From Vanessa cardui (lineage: Eukaryota > Arthropoda > Insecta > Lepidoptera > Nymphalidae): 64,000 bases of DNA. The DNA is taken from contig NC_061134.1 in the NCBI RefSeq assembly GCF_905220365.1, forward strand, positions 10,121,001-10,185,000, read 5' to 3'. Below, piece by piece: positions 11,666 to 22,692 of this stretch. Each line of letters opens with the position of its first letter. The first letter of the stretch is position 1. Made by a program: the position numbers and the translations under genes. Under the pieces are notes generated by a model. The model was not told the origin of the DNA and ran no database searches. It saw only the letters and a list, made by a program, of their open reading frames with translations.

Positions 11666-12048
11666 TACAATTATATATGTATGTAATATATTCTGTTTGG
11701 AAGTCAGCATGTATTAATTCAACGCTTTTTTTTGTATAATCTTATATTGATTAATATGGCTTTTTTAAGAATGTATCATTATTTTTATTACTTTATTTAA
11801 TTCAACACAAAATTATAATTCAACAAAATATATATGTTCAAGCTAATATGGTTTATTTTCCTAGGTTGGTTTCTCGCCAATGAAAGATGTGTGCCTTCTA
11901 TGTTGTTTATTACGAAGTAAAAAAAGCAATCCATTACATTTAACTAATAAACTTTTCTAAATCCAACAATATATAATACATTATATACATTCAGATAAAA
12001 AATTAAAAGGAATTAACAATGTATTAGCGTTACTCAAGTTTTAAATCT

Positions 12049-12141
12049 GAACAGAACAATACTAAGTATTACTGTTTGGCCGTAGAATGTCTGATGAGTG
12101 GATGGTACCTACACGGTCTTGCACGAAGCCCTACCATCGAG
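12049..12141 (-). repeat. SINE-A head fragment, unit 2
   Basis: Counterpart of 9968-10067; GCACGAAGCCCTACCATCG is legible. Confidence 0.75.
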
Positions 12142-12498
12142 TATTACACTTGAATTAAATGTTTATATTATTTATATATTAGTTCATGGAAATGTATGTA
12201 ATCTGTTTTAATATACAATTCCTATGAAATGTTATTATTCTTAAAATGTACAAGAAAATCTGTAATTTATATTCCTAGAAAATCAATGCATTTATGATAA
12301 ACAGTTTTTATTTCATTTTTAATATATATCCTGATATAATCTCGGAATCGTCAATTACGAAGAAATATATCTTCACGGTAAATGTGGGTAGTACAGAATC
12401 TTTGAAATATACACGTGTCCTAAGTAGTAATGTGTATATATTTATTATATTATGTATAGGAATTCTACATTGCATAGGTATTATATATTGCTAACATA

Positions 12499-12635
12499 AT
12501 GTTCTCTTAAATTTTCGCGATTATTACATATTGAAATAAAACTAGTTATAACGGATTTGAATCGCGTATATTAATTATTTTTAACATCCCGACGTTTCGA
12601 GCACTTTACAGCGTTCGTGGTCACGGATAGACTCT
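12499..12635 (+). mobile_element. Family-F element (Penelope-like?) inserted in unit 2
   Basis: Contains TTAAATTTTCGCGATTATTA, AAACTAGTTATAACGGATTT, CATCCCGACGTTTCGAGCAC and GCGTTCGTGGTCACGG. Flanked by a 13-bp near-perfect target duplication, TATTGCTAACATA (12486-12498) and TATTGCAAACATA (12636-12648), present once in unit 1. A long duplication implies target-primed reverse transcription. Assignment to Penelope-like elements is inference. Confidence 0.8.
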
Positions 12636-12669
12636 TATTGCAAACATAGTAATAATAGGGCAGGGCGGT

Positions 12670-12955
12670 CTTTTTCAATGGGAGAAACCCAAATACGCAG
12701 GACATATTATGGCGCATAGATTTGTGTGAAAATACAGATACAAACTCTATTTCCTCACTTCCATAGTCTGACCAACAAGGCCGATATGGATCAACAGCAG
12801 AGACCAACAGAGACACAAGAGTCTCCCAATTTCTGGACTCCGAGCTGATACTAAAAATCTGAATGATAAACGAAATATTTTCTTATCAGCGTAACCTGGA
12901 GTTATAAACTTCGAGATATGTGATCTTCTGTCGAGGAACTAGACCAACAAGGAAT
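12670..12955 (+). repeat. Repeat family K, unit-2 copy
   Basis: Counterpart of 10450-10735 with the same landmarks (GACATATTATGGCGCATAG, ATTTCCTCACTTCCATAGTC). The open frame on the other strand is a shadow. Confidence 0.6.
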
Positions 12956-13006
12956 CTTACATATACTGAAATGTGTTTGTATACGTAAACATTTATAATA
13001 TTAAAT

Positions 13007-14101
13007 AATACACGAGCAAGATATGACAAAAAAATCGGTAACTTTTAATAACGTAAAAAGTTTAAAAGAATTGAGCTGAGTTTGCTAGTGAAATTAGTAA
13101 TTAGGAAAATCATCTTAAAGTCATATTCTTTGTCGAGAAAGTTATGTTGATATTCGCAATAAAAGTATATTAGGTAATAAGTAAAAGTAAAATCTTTTTA
13201 TCTGCACCTATACTTAAATAATATTTAAAAACTGATCAGTTTAACTAAGGCTGTTTAATGGGTGTTGTAAAACACATACTTATCTCTTTCTAATGCAATT
13301 GAATAGTCTTTCAAAAAAAGGACGGGGTATTATTTTACTAAACCCCTGAACAATTTTTATAGTTAAAGCTGAAAATCATTAATGTCGGAAACATGTTATA
13401 AAAGGCAATTTATTGAATTATTTTAATTCAGTATTTACATAACCTAATTATTTACTTTGAGTTACCGGTTGCTATAATTTCCTTCCAATTGAAATGTGAC
13501 CTCGCTTGCAGTAGAGTTTGTTTAATAAAAATAGTTACTGATAAATATACATGTATTAAAATTCATATGAATTAAAAACATCATTATTTTTAAAGGCTAC
13601 AAAGTAAAAAGTGATAGTTAAAATGAAATATTGTTAATTACACTTACCAAGATGAGTCTTATAAAATGAGAATTATAAATTAAAATCAAATAATTGAATT
13701 TGAAAACAAAACACTCTTATCATTATTCCTATCATAAATTCAGGTCCTTCAATATAATGTCCATTCTAAAAATTTAGAAGTTTAAATTACTAAGTCCTTG
13801 ATTAATAAATCTTAATTTATAATATATCACTTAATTACTTATAAGCACTTTAATATGAGTTCGAAATCCGATTCGTCACTTTTTCATTTTATGCGATTGT
13901 CATAACTTTAAAAAGCTTTACCAATGGAATCGAGTCAATTCGATGTAAAATATTGTTTACTGGTCTTTTGTTCTTTTGTGGTTAGTATAGACTGTAGTTA
14001 TAATAATATCGTTACTTTTTATATATTATATTACATTTTTTATACTTCTACGTATATTCATTTTACAATGTAGACCTTATTGCATCTGTTCTTATGATTT
14101 T
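13007..14101. other. Anonymous AT-rich DNA
   Basis: No gene or shared repeat was recognised. Confidence 0.45.
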
Positions 14102-14735
14102 TTTTATGTGATAGGTGGCAAACGAGCTCACCTGATGGAAAGTGACTACCACCGCCCATGGACATCTACAACACCAAGGAGCTTGCAGGTGCGTTGCCGG
14201 CCTTTAACGAAGGAGTACGCTCTTTTTTTGAATGTTCCCATGTCGTATCGGTTCCGAAAAACCGCCTGCGAAAGCTGGTTGCACAAAGTGGTTGTGCGAG
14301 GCAAAAATGTAGAAGATGCAGAGTGATCCAACGTCTCTACGCAAAGCCAAAGGATTAAGGAGATCAGAAAGGGCTTGATCGTCGAAAACTCGAGCTGCTC
14401 TACGTTGGATGCGGTCAAATGGAAGGAGCTGGTACTGGGGAGCACCCGCCCAGAGGTGAGAGCAGTACTTCATGTGAGGCCGAATTTGCGCCTTGTAAAG
14501 TTTTAGGCGATGGGCCGACGTGCAATACTGTCTCACCTTGCTGAGCACACCGAGCTTTTTTGAAGCCAATTTGGCTTTCGCTTCCAATTGACCGCGGAAC
14601 TTAACGAGGCACGAAATATCAACGCCAAGTATTCCGATACTACCTGTAGCGGCTATCGGGATGTTTTCAAATCATGGAGATACGACAAATGGTGATTTTT
14701 AGCAGTTAACGCGCAAACTTGCTTAGGATATTAAA
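14102..14735 (-). mobile_element. CR1-D: 5'-truncated CR1-like LINE, 3' end
   Basis: Minus-strand insertion holding the C-terminal end of a reverse-transcriptase ORF and a 3' tail. The tail ends CACTTTCCATCAGGTGAG, then CTCGTTTGCCACCTATCACA, then a run of A (plus-strand T at 14098-14104). The 5' edge lies near 14735, where homology stops at TGCTTAGG. Three further tail copies: 7581-7700, 18789-18978 and 56225-56405. GC-richer than its surroundings. Confidence 0.85.
14204..14735 (-). pseudogene. CR1-type reverse transcriptase, C-terminal fragment
   Basis: The open frame 14587-14204 encodes the segment after the RT catalytic core, with blocks KAKLASKKLGVLSKV, RLKLYKAQIRPHMKYCSHLW and RIQRRAARVF, typical of the thumb and C-terminal part of CR1-like LINE proteins. 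Upstream the homologous frame goes on (GSIGILGVDI is readable), then meets a TGA near 14672 and a one-base shift near 14695; traces such as KQVCALTAK lie in another frame up to about 14735. The catalytic part of RT and the endonuclease are absent, so the fragment is dead. It ends in a stop just before the tail that the SINE-A family also carries. Confidence 0.85.
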
Positions 14736-15661
14736 CCCTATAGATCTAAGGATATTAAATCCTTTACATTTGTTTGTCTATTTGAATAATTAGTCGTCCA
14801 CGGCTTCGCTCGCGTTTAAGGGTGTTGGTTGTCATGTGTTAGGCAAAAGAGAAGCCTATATTCTTTCTTGGAGTTGAAGTTTGCTCCATATCAAATTTCA
14901 TCAAATTCGTTTCAGCGATTTGAACGTGAAGGAGCGTTTTAGAGTTACTTTCTAATTTTTAATATTAATATAAATTGAATGTATTTATTTGCCTAGATGG
15001 CAAAACAAAAGCGCGTCGTAAAAATAGTGTCCAACAGTTGGCTACGAAGTGCATGCACACTCTAGTAAATTATTATTACGTATGAGTGTCAAGCGTCACG
15101 CACACTAAAATAGTAAAGTTATTCAGTTTGTTTTACTTATTTTGTAGTTGACATATAGATTTATAACTAATCTTATATTTATATATATAGTTTCTATTAA
15201 AGTATACGCAATACAAAATGTTCAAGCACTTTCAATAAAATTTGCAATACTATTAAGTACATACACAATGTAGTTTAAAAGCGTCATATTTTCGTATTGC
15301 ATCTCTTTAAATTAACAGAATGCAATTAATTTTACAACCACTTCAGAGTTAGTGGAAGTTCTTTAATTAACTATTTCGCTACTTCGCTGTTTCATTGCAA
15401 TGTTAATTTGCGTGGGTCAGCAGTTTTACGACTGGCCATCTTCCGAGTTCGCTCTCCCGAGACGAAGTCGTGGATCATAAAGAACTGGAAGTGATTATCA
15501 TTTGTTCTATCTTGTAAAACTAAATCAGCTAATGGAAATTGGTGTAATAACTCACGTGTCACTTCTAGACGAATTTATTAGTTATTGACTTAGATTTCTA
15601 CAAGTAACGTTAATAATAAGGGGTATTTTTAAATAAAATTTAAAATTTCAAAATGACGATT
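14736..15661. other. Mostly anonymous; possible Helitron end at 14786-14945
   Basis: TTAGTCGTCCACGGCTTCGC at 14791 onward resembles the 3' end (on the minus strand) of a lepidopteran Helitron family, with CTAA then T in place of CTAG; the other end is not found. The rest is unassigned. Confidence 0.4.
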
Positions 15662-15950
15662 AAAACGCGTGCATATTAACCGATGATTGCGGATTCAAGG
15701 CCTGGAAGCATCACTGGACATTCATGTGCTTAATTTGTGTTATGATAAATCTCGTGCTCGGCGGTGAAAGAAAACATCGCGAGGATACCTGCATGTGTCT
15801 AATTTCATAGAAATTCTGCCACATGTGTATTCTACCAACCCGTATTGGAACAGTGTGATGGAATTTGTTTCAAACTTTCTCCTTGAAAGGGAGAGGAGGC
15901 ATTAACCCAGCTGTGGGAACTTTACAGGCTGTTGTTGTTGTTTGTTGTTC
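15662..15950 (+). repeat. SINE-B copy
   Basis: Begins inside the tRNA-like head (ACGCGTGCATATTAACCGAT), with a damaged B box (GGATTCAAGGCC), and carries the full body. The tail is GTTGTTGTTGTTTGTTGTT. Slightly 5' truncated. Confidence 0.87.
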
Positions 15951-17160
15951 TCGTATAAGACGATTGCCTTCGTTGTTATAATATAACAGTTTTATATTTA
16001 TTTTACGAATCCATGTTTTTTAACTTTGAAGTATCGAATGTTCACTGATAGTTTACATCGGTAAATCAATTGAAATCTTAAAACCGTTTATTATCTGCGT
16101 TTTTGTGACAGTAGTTTAAACTTTAAAGAATGGTCAAGTTCCTAAATGTTTTTTAAATTGCCTGGATTTATTTGAATTTGTGACAGACTTACGCCTTCCA
16201 AATATTTCGAAGACAATCAGTGATCAAGATGTTTCGTTCAATGTTCGATCAATATTATCGTTGTTCTACCATCAGTGCGAATGTAAAATATGTAGACATA
16301 TGTCGTGATAGTTGCCCTCAATTGGTATAATTATCTGGTGTAATTTTAATCGTATTGCTTTATTAATTATATAATTTCATTGTAAAAAATCGATTATATT
16401 TCCTATTTTTAAATATTATCATATTTTCAATTTATTTGTGTACACTTACCCGAGCACACTTTACCTAGAAAGCCAAATATCAAACAAATGTCTGCCAATT
16501 ACCAAACGCTCAATATAACCTCTATTCACACTTATCACACTTTACAATCGAAATAAGTATATGTATTTGATAAACGAAAGAGAAACTTTTCGTAATTACA
16601 GAATAGTTTTAGAAGTATCAGTGTTATCCAAAACACTAAAAAGTTGAAAGTAAATCAAAGGTTGTTGTTAGTATTGGATTTGGGTATTAAATACAAAAAA
16701 CGAGGCCGTAGAGTATTTAAAACTAATTATAATTGAACGTTTCTTTGTTATTATGATTTTCTACCTGCTGACGATTTTGTAATATTTAACTTGATTAATG
16801 GTCCCTAATGAAAGTGAGCGACATTAATCTATGCTTTGTCTCTTTCTAGCTTCATTAGTCATTACGTCGGAATTTATGAAAGGAAATTAGCTTTTTTAAT
16901 TTTAAATATTGAATTTCCGACTAACCAAAAAGGTTTTATACAAAAAAATGTATCATTGAAACATTTGCCTATAATTACAACTATAATTAATAAAACGAAA
17001 TTTTAATCAAAGAGCCCGTTGGTCGTGTTGTTCGGCTTATCAAATGACACAGAAAGGTTTTTAATTTGACAGATAATTTAATTTATTCCGGCCATACAGA
17101 AACTAATTTCCTTTATGAAATAAAATATATTTATATTTCCTATTTGAATCACGTGTCAAT
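15951..17160. other. Anonymous DNA containing repeat J
   Basis: Apart from repeat J (16441-16658), no gene or repeat was recognised. Confidence 0.4.
16441..16658 (+). repeat. Repeat J, dispersed copy
   Basis: About 218 bases clearly homologous to the minus strand of 20630-20843, inside the first Helitron. Shared blocks: AGCACACTTTACCTAGAAAG, AAAGCCAAATATCAAACAAA, TTTGATAAACGAAAGAG, CCAAAACACTAAAAAGTTG. No Helitron ends flank this copy. Confidence 0.8.
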
Positions 17161-17430
17161 AACAACAACAGCCTGTAAAGTTTTCACAGGTGGGCTAAGG
17201 CCTCCTCTTTCTTTGTAAGGTTTGGAATATATTTCTCTCGCTGTTCCGATGCGGGGTGGTAGAATATACATGTGGCAGAAGAACGATGAAATTAGACATA
17301 TGCAGGATACCTCACGATGTTTTCCTTAACCAGAACAGGAAATGAATTATAAAAACAAATTAAGCACATGAATATTCAGTATTGCTTGCCTGGGTTTAAA
17401 CCAGCAATCACTTTGCCATCTCGGCTCACG
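17161..17430 (-). repeat. SINE-B copy
   Basis: Minus-strand copy; AACAACAACAGCCTGTAAAG is its tail and GCCATCTCGGCTCA its head on the plus strand. The body is divergent around 17215-17260, and the head has lost the segment between the A and B boxes. Confidence 0.87.
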
Positions 17431-17790
17431 TGTAAAGTTTAACTCAATAGAATAAACTAAGTTTGAATATACGAAATACGGATAAAAACAATCATTATTC
17501 TTTACACGTGATATTATCCTTTTGAAACAAAAATGTAACTCGCGTTTCCTCAATTACAGGTCACACAAGCCTCAGATTGAATGTATTGGCTTATGTAAAT
17601 CCTGTCTTTTCCAAATTGAGTAGATCTGGTTTCCTTTGAATACATACGCCCTATCAAATATATTTCTATTGTTGTAACAATATATTTTAGTACAACTACT
17701 TTTCATATGCTTGTCTTATTGATATTTATATTATTCCGTCAAAGGACAGTACTCCGTATTGTTTTGTTCCGATTTTTATTTTTATTATTT
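17431..17790. other. Anonymous AT-rich DNA
   Basis: Nothing recognised. Confidence 0.4.
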
Positions 17791-18091
17791 ATGGTATAGG
17801 TTGGCGGACGAGCATATGGGCCACCTGGTGGTAAGTGGTCACCATTACCCATAGACGATGACGCTGTTAGAAATATTAACTATTACTTGAATAGTCAATG
17901 CGCCACCAACCTTGGGAACTAAGATGCTATGTCCCTTGTGCCTGTAGTTACACTGCCTCACTCACCCTTCAAACCGGAACACAACAATACTGCGTACTGT
18001 TGTTTAGCGGTAGAATATCTGATGAGTGGGTGGTACGTACCCACTTGGGCGCAAGCCCACCTTTTGTGCAAACAAAGCCCTACCACCAAGT
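17791..18091 (-). repeat. SINE-A copy, full length
   Basis: Complete on the minus strand from CTTGGTGGTAGGGCTTTG to the tail CCATAAATAATAAAAATAA. It has a ~16-base insertion near 18040-18060 (CTTGGGCGCAAGCCCACC on the plus strand). The open frame at 17898-18140 lies across the SINE and is a shadow; a similar one appears in the copy at 42869. Confidence 0.9.
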
Positions 18092-18788
18092 ATATTTGAA
18101 GGGTGATAGAGCAAAGTCAACTGTAGTTAAAATTATATAACATATTATGTATAAAGATTCGTTAATATTTCTAACAGCAACATTTGATTCACACACATCC
18201 GATTTTTCCTTGCAATACATATACAAGACTAAGACTTTAATAGCATATTGATGATAACTCAGCATGTTACTAGATACTTTGATACTTCCTCTAAACGAAA
18301 TAACAAGTTAGTTATTAAAGTTATTAATTTCGGAATATTTGTTTGTCTTGTTCAAGAGACAATCTCATTCGTAGGTAATGTCGTTACCTACGAATATATA
18401 TAAGTAATTATAATTAGTCGAAATATCGAGCTCCACCGAAGAAAAATAAAAAACATGGTAAATATCCCGCAATTAATACTAAACTAAACTTTAATAATAA
18501 AAACAACCATGTTAATTTAAAATCTAACACGTTTGTTGTAGTTGTAGTAGTGTGTTTAGTATGAAAAATAAAAGTTCAATATTGTTTAAGAAAACTTATG
18601 ATTACATGATGCAAACCAACTAAGTTACCTTAATCACAACCATTTTATACTGGCAAAATATTGTTTTACAAAATAAAAAACAATGAATTCGTAAATATTC
18701 TATTGTAACAAAATTAATGATTTGAATGCTGAATATATTTCATTTGATTTTTTACGTTCAATTGTTTTACAAATAAATTTCTAGGAAA
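18092..18788. other. Anonymous DNA with one 12-bp hairpin
   Basis: No gene. A perfect 12-bp hairpin (ATTCGTAGGTAA, loop TGTCG) lies at 18367-18395. Confidence 0.45.
18367..18395. repeat. Perfect 12-bp hairpin, 5-nt loop
   Basis: Arms 18367-18378 and 18384-18395 are exact reverse complements. No T run follows, so it is not a terminator. Confidence 0.9.
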
Positions 18789-18978
18789 TGAAACTTTGTG
18801 GAACCAGCTTTCCGAACCGATACGACATGGGAACCTTCAAGAAAAGAGCGTACTCCTTTCTTAAAGACCGGCAACGCACCTGCAAGCCCCCTGGTGTTGC
18901 AGATGTCCATGGGCACTGGTAGTCACTTTCCATCAGGTAAGCCTCCTGCTCGTTTGCTACCAATGTCATAAAAAAAAA
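18789..18978 (+). mobile_element. CR1-D LINE 3' tail fragment
   Basis: The last ~190 bases of CR1-D, plus strand: the end of the RT ORF (GAACCGATACGACATGGGAA, coding a SEPIRHGN-like end), then GCAACGCACCTGCAAGCCCC, then the tail GTAGTCACTTTCCATCAGGT and ATGTCATAAAAAAAA. Open frames on the opposite strand are shadows. Confidence 0.85.
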
Positions 18979-19027
18979 TAGTCCGATAATTATTTGTATT
19001 TGACAAATAATTATCGGACTATTTTTT
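18974..19027. repeat. Perfect 24/25-bp hairpin, 5-nt loop
   Basis: ATAGTCCGATAATTATTTGT is followed, after a 5-nt loop, by its exact reverse complement; the pairing extends outward through the A and T runs. It begins at the poly(A) tail of the CR1-D fragment. Confidence 0.93.
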
Positions 19028-20072
19028 ATTTAACTTGTAGAAAAAGGACAAAATACGATTCACAATTTAGCCAAGAGTTCTTTCTTAAACGAAAATCTGT
19101 CATTTGTTTTTTAATCAAATGACAGGACCTTAAATATAAATGTACATTATACGGTATCCTTAAGGTTTCAGTAAGTAGGTCTCAACTTTGATAAAGCAAT
19201 AAGGCTTTTTGTGAGTACTTCATTAAAATTATGGTTTCGTTCGTAGAAGGCTTCGTTTCGTACTGAAGAGTTCAAGCACTTTCTTTTTAAATATAAGAAA
19301 AATCTCTTCATAATATTCATTAATTTATTTTTTAATAAAGTTATATTCTAATTTGTACACATCAGTTATAAATGAGACTGTAGAGGTCTCCTTAATTTTA
19401 TTATGAATTATGATTAATATATTTTCATAATTTTGTAACAAACTAGACTCAGCGCCTTTGAATGAGATTTCACTTTATGGTGGGCTGTCGTGTAGGCAGT
19501 CTGGCTATGTGCCACGGACTGATGAATTGTTATTGTAACACTAATCAGCAAATAATTTGTATTGATGGGCTATAATTTGAAGTACGACCACGTATACTAT
19601 CAATAGGTATAATTCTCATTGTTGACTTATATAAATATCTGTACCGTGGAAAATACATCGAATGAATCCTTCCCTAAATGTAAAGAAGCTAAATCACTAC
19701 ATAAACGTAAAAATTACGTAATATTTCTGTCAGCATTCTTTATTTATTTATTAAAATTAAGTAAAAATTTTAATGACCGTTTTAAAGTTCAAATTTCGGG
19801 CTCTTTTTAATAAATAGAATATTTTTATTCCATAGATTTTTTTTTTTTCAACAACAATTCACAACAAATCAAATTGTTCCTTGAATATACTAGGTACAGT
19901 CGGGGTAAGAGAAGGTTCGCAACTTAAGATCTGTTTCCGTGTAAAAATAAAATAGATCGGTAAAGCGGATTATCGCATGAGCGATAATACAGATTGAGAA
20001 TGACAGACTGTGTAGCAATGATTTGATGTTTAGATTCAAAAGGTATTAAGAGTTTAAGATTTTATAAAAGAA
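19028..20072. other. Anonymous AT-rich DNA
   Basis: No gene or shared repeat; a small open frame at 19619-19810 is not recognised. Confidence 0.4.
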
Positions 20073-20629
20073 CTAGCTGACCCGGCAAACTTCGTACTGC
20101 CATATTCGAAATGCTTAAATTGGTCCAAATGTGATGTGAATAGAAAACATTGCACGCAGCGAAACGGTTGATATGAACTCTAACAATAAACAACTGATAC
20201 TTACATTAAAAACGACACTGTCAATAATTTTTCAATATTTTCAATGACACAGGAATCATGAGGTTGCGTGATAAATTGCCATGTTGCTATGATTAAGTCC
20301 TTACAACATAAAATTTGCAAAACCATTTAGTATAAACTGGCTATACCATAAGTTTTAATTTGAAACTCATTTACAATACCAATCAATATAATTTCAATAA
20401 ATACAACACAGATAAAATATAGGTCAAGTTTTTTTATGGTGTATATAGTCGTAGGGGGTAACCGAAAGCAGTGGGTAAGCGAGCGCACTGCCTGTATCTC
20501 CGGAATAAGGTGCGGGAGGCGAAGGGTTTGTTTCGACCAATCAGTGGGGCCTAAATTGTGAATTAGTTGCGACATGCCTGTGCGCCGCACTATGTGTTGT
20601 TTGTCAGTAATTGCTAAAAAAGTATTTTC

Positions 20630-20843
20630 GTTGATTTACTTTCAACGTTTTAGTGTTTTGGAAAACACTGATACGTCTCAACCTGTTCTGTAATTACGAT
20701 AAAATTACTCTTTCGTTTATCAAATATAAATACTTCTTTCGATTGTAAAGTGTGATTAGAGGTTATGTTGAGCGTTTGGGAATTGGCCGTAATTTGTTTG
20801 ATATTTGGCTTTCTGGGTAAAGTGTGCGCGGGTAAGTGAGCGC
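20630..20843 (-). repeat. Repeat J, copy inside Helitron
   Basis: Reverse-strand relative of 16441-16658 (GCACACTTTACCCAGAAAGC read on the minus strand). Probably a captured or inserted segment. Confidence 0.8.
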
Positions 20844-20857
20844 ATGCGCACACTTAT

Positions 20858-21640
20858 AACATCATCATCATCATCATCAGTCCGTTCAGACATTCAGCTC
20901 CTGCCTGTCTCCTTGCGTAAATCGTCACTCCTCCTTGCCTAAGGACGTCCTACACGAATTTTGCCGAGACGCGGTCTCCACTCTAAAACACGTTCCCCCC
21001 AACGGTTATCGGTTCTACGACAAATATGGCCAGCTCACTGCCACTTCAGCTTACTCCGGTGGGTTATGTCGATGACTTTGATTTTTTGACGGATCACCTC
21101 ATTTCTGATGCGATCCCTCAGAGAAACGCAGAGTACAACCCTTTCCATAGTCAGCTGAGCGACTTTAAACTGGTGGACCAGCCTTGTCGTGAGTGTAAGT
21201 GAGTGAGTGAGTGAGCATTTCGGCTCATATGTCATGACGGGTAGGACGCAATGGTTGAAGACTTTCGTCTAAGACACTGTAGGATCGACAATGTAAAGAT
21301 TCGACGTAACTTCCCAAACACTGCCCAACCCAGCTGAATTCTTCTATTCACCTCGTCCTCAAGATTGTTTCTACCTAATCGCAAAGTCTGCCCGAGGTAG
21401 ACATACATATCTTTAAACAACTTCGAGGACGGTTCATTGAACATGATCTTGGTTTTATCCAAGTTTATCCGTAGGCTGATACGCATAGAAGAATCAGCTA
21501 GCTCGTTCAGCATTTTTTGTAGGTCCTGCAGCGTTTCTGCCACGATGACGATGTCGTCTGCGAATCTCAAGTGAGAGATGTATTCGCCATTGATGTTGAT
21601 GCCACGTCCTTTCCAGTTCAGCATCTTGAACATATGTACA
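20858..21640 (-). pseudogene. RTE-clade reverse transcriptase, 3' fragment
   Basis: The minus-strand frame 21633-21232 encodes an RT palm segment with LNWKGRGI, HLRFADDIVIVAE (catalytic FADD) and LNELADSSMRISLRINLDKT, all typical of RTE/BovB-type proteins. The homologous frame resumes at 21235-21035 with RDRIRNEVIRQKIKVIDITH after a frame change near 21235. The 3' end is a short TGA/ATG-type simple tail (CATCATCATCATCATCATC on the plus strand at 20861-20879), as RTE elements have. The endonuclease and N-terminal RT are missing. The fragment lies inside the Helitron, so it inserted into it or was captured by it. Confidence 0.85.
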
Positions 21641-21876
21641 TAAAATTGATCTGATAGACAGTAAACAATTGAAGTTAGTTAAAATTAAGGTTATTTTTGT
21701 CCCTCCTAAACTAAACATGTACTTATAAAGATATAACTATTCTTTCAATTTGATTTCTGCATAACGGGGACAACATCAAATGTTTGACAAAGTAGGGATG
21801 ACCCATGTTACAAAAGCATGATTATGGCGTTGATAATGATCAATACCAAACATTGATACTTGATGTTTGTGGAGCT

Positions 21877-22692
21877 CTAAACATCGATGTTAATCGATAA
21901 CATCGGTATTTTTTTTTGCGACTGGAAGAAATTATTAAAATCGAGAAATAGATGTAACGAACTCATATGTAGCTCACCGCATAGACCTTTTATCATATTT
22001 TTAACGACAACGTGAAATAACTCTGGATCAAGAGTTTCATCGGGAATTTCAGTTGATATAACGTTATCGATTTGATCCGGAGTAATTTTATGTACCAGCC
22101 AAATTAATACATGTGCATGCGAAAATCCCCTTTTTTGACATTCAATGTAGTACATATGGCAACGCACCTCTCCAAATATATGTTTTTTTTATAAGTGCTT
22201 TCAATTTTTGCCGAAAAACACGTGCTTTAATGTCATGACTGTCAGTTGTCGATTGTTCTTCAAATAAATTGTTTTAATATTATCCCACTGCGGATTACAT
22301 GTAACTGTAATGAATAGATCCGGTCAACTATTTTTCGTATATAAGAAATTGCGTCTTGTGCATATTCGCTCATATGCCGTGGTCAACCAATAAACGAAGA
22401 TGGCAATATAGTCAATCGCTCGATGTCATTTGCATTAGCATCATTCGCTATCACAACTTGCAATTGAATATATTCTTCGGATCTTAATTTTGCTCGGTTG
22501 AAACGAAAAAAAATTAAAACGTTCAGTTTCTATTTTAGCATACGTATCAACGATGTACTGGCGATACAGTTTACCACATCTCGAGATATAATTTTGTGCT
22601 TGTGGACGAACCATCAATCGATACGAATAAAAATTCATGGCAGTAACTTTATTCTGTATATTTAGATATGAAAATAAATGCAAACACTGCAC
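21877..22692 (-). pseudogene. Helitron Rep (helicase-like N region), broken
   Basis: The minus-strand frame 22692-22441 gives FYSYRLMVRP, RCGKLYRQYIVDTYAKIETE, a block characteristic of the Helitron_like_N region. Between 22440 and 22290 the homologous reading continues (NDIERLTILPSSFIG, a stop, then PRHMSEYAQDAISYIRK). The frame 22167-21877 holds the Rep motif KRGFSHAHVLIWL with the two metal-binding histidines, followed by ITPDQIDNVIS and VVVKNMIKGLCGE. At least one stop and two frame changes break it. Downstream Rep sequence with the catalytic tyrosines was not found, nor the helicase. Confidence 0.87.

Larger units (their letters stand above)
10789..13006. repeat. Tandem duplication, unit 2 (~2.2 kb, two extra insertions)
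   Basis: Direct repeat of 8854-10788. It is longer because it carries a SINE-E insertion (10981-11144) and a family-F insertion (12499-12635) absent from unit 1. Removing them brings the length close to unit 1. Both insertions therefore postdate the duplication or were lost from unit 1; the duplicated flanks favour insertion. Confidence 0.88.

Noticed and set aside
17898..18140. 80-codon frame, with a similar frame at 42857-43045
   Set aside because: Both lie in SINE-A copies, so the similarity reflects the shared repeat and not a gene family.
18367..19027. Hairpins as intrinsic terminators
   Set aside because: Eukaryotic context, no gene upstream, and the T run at 19021 is part of the mirrored poly(A) tail.
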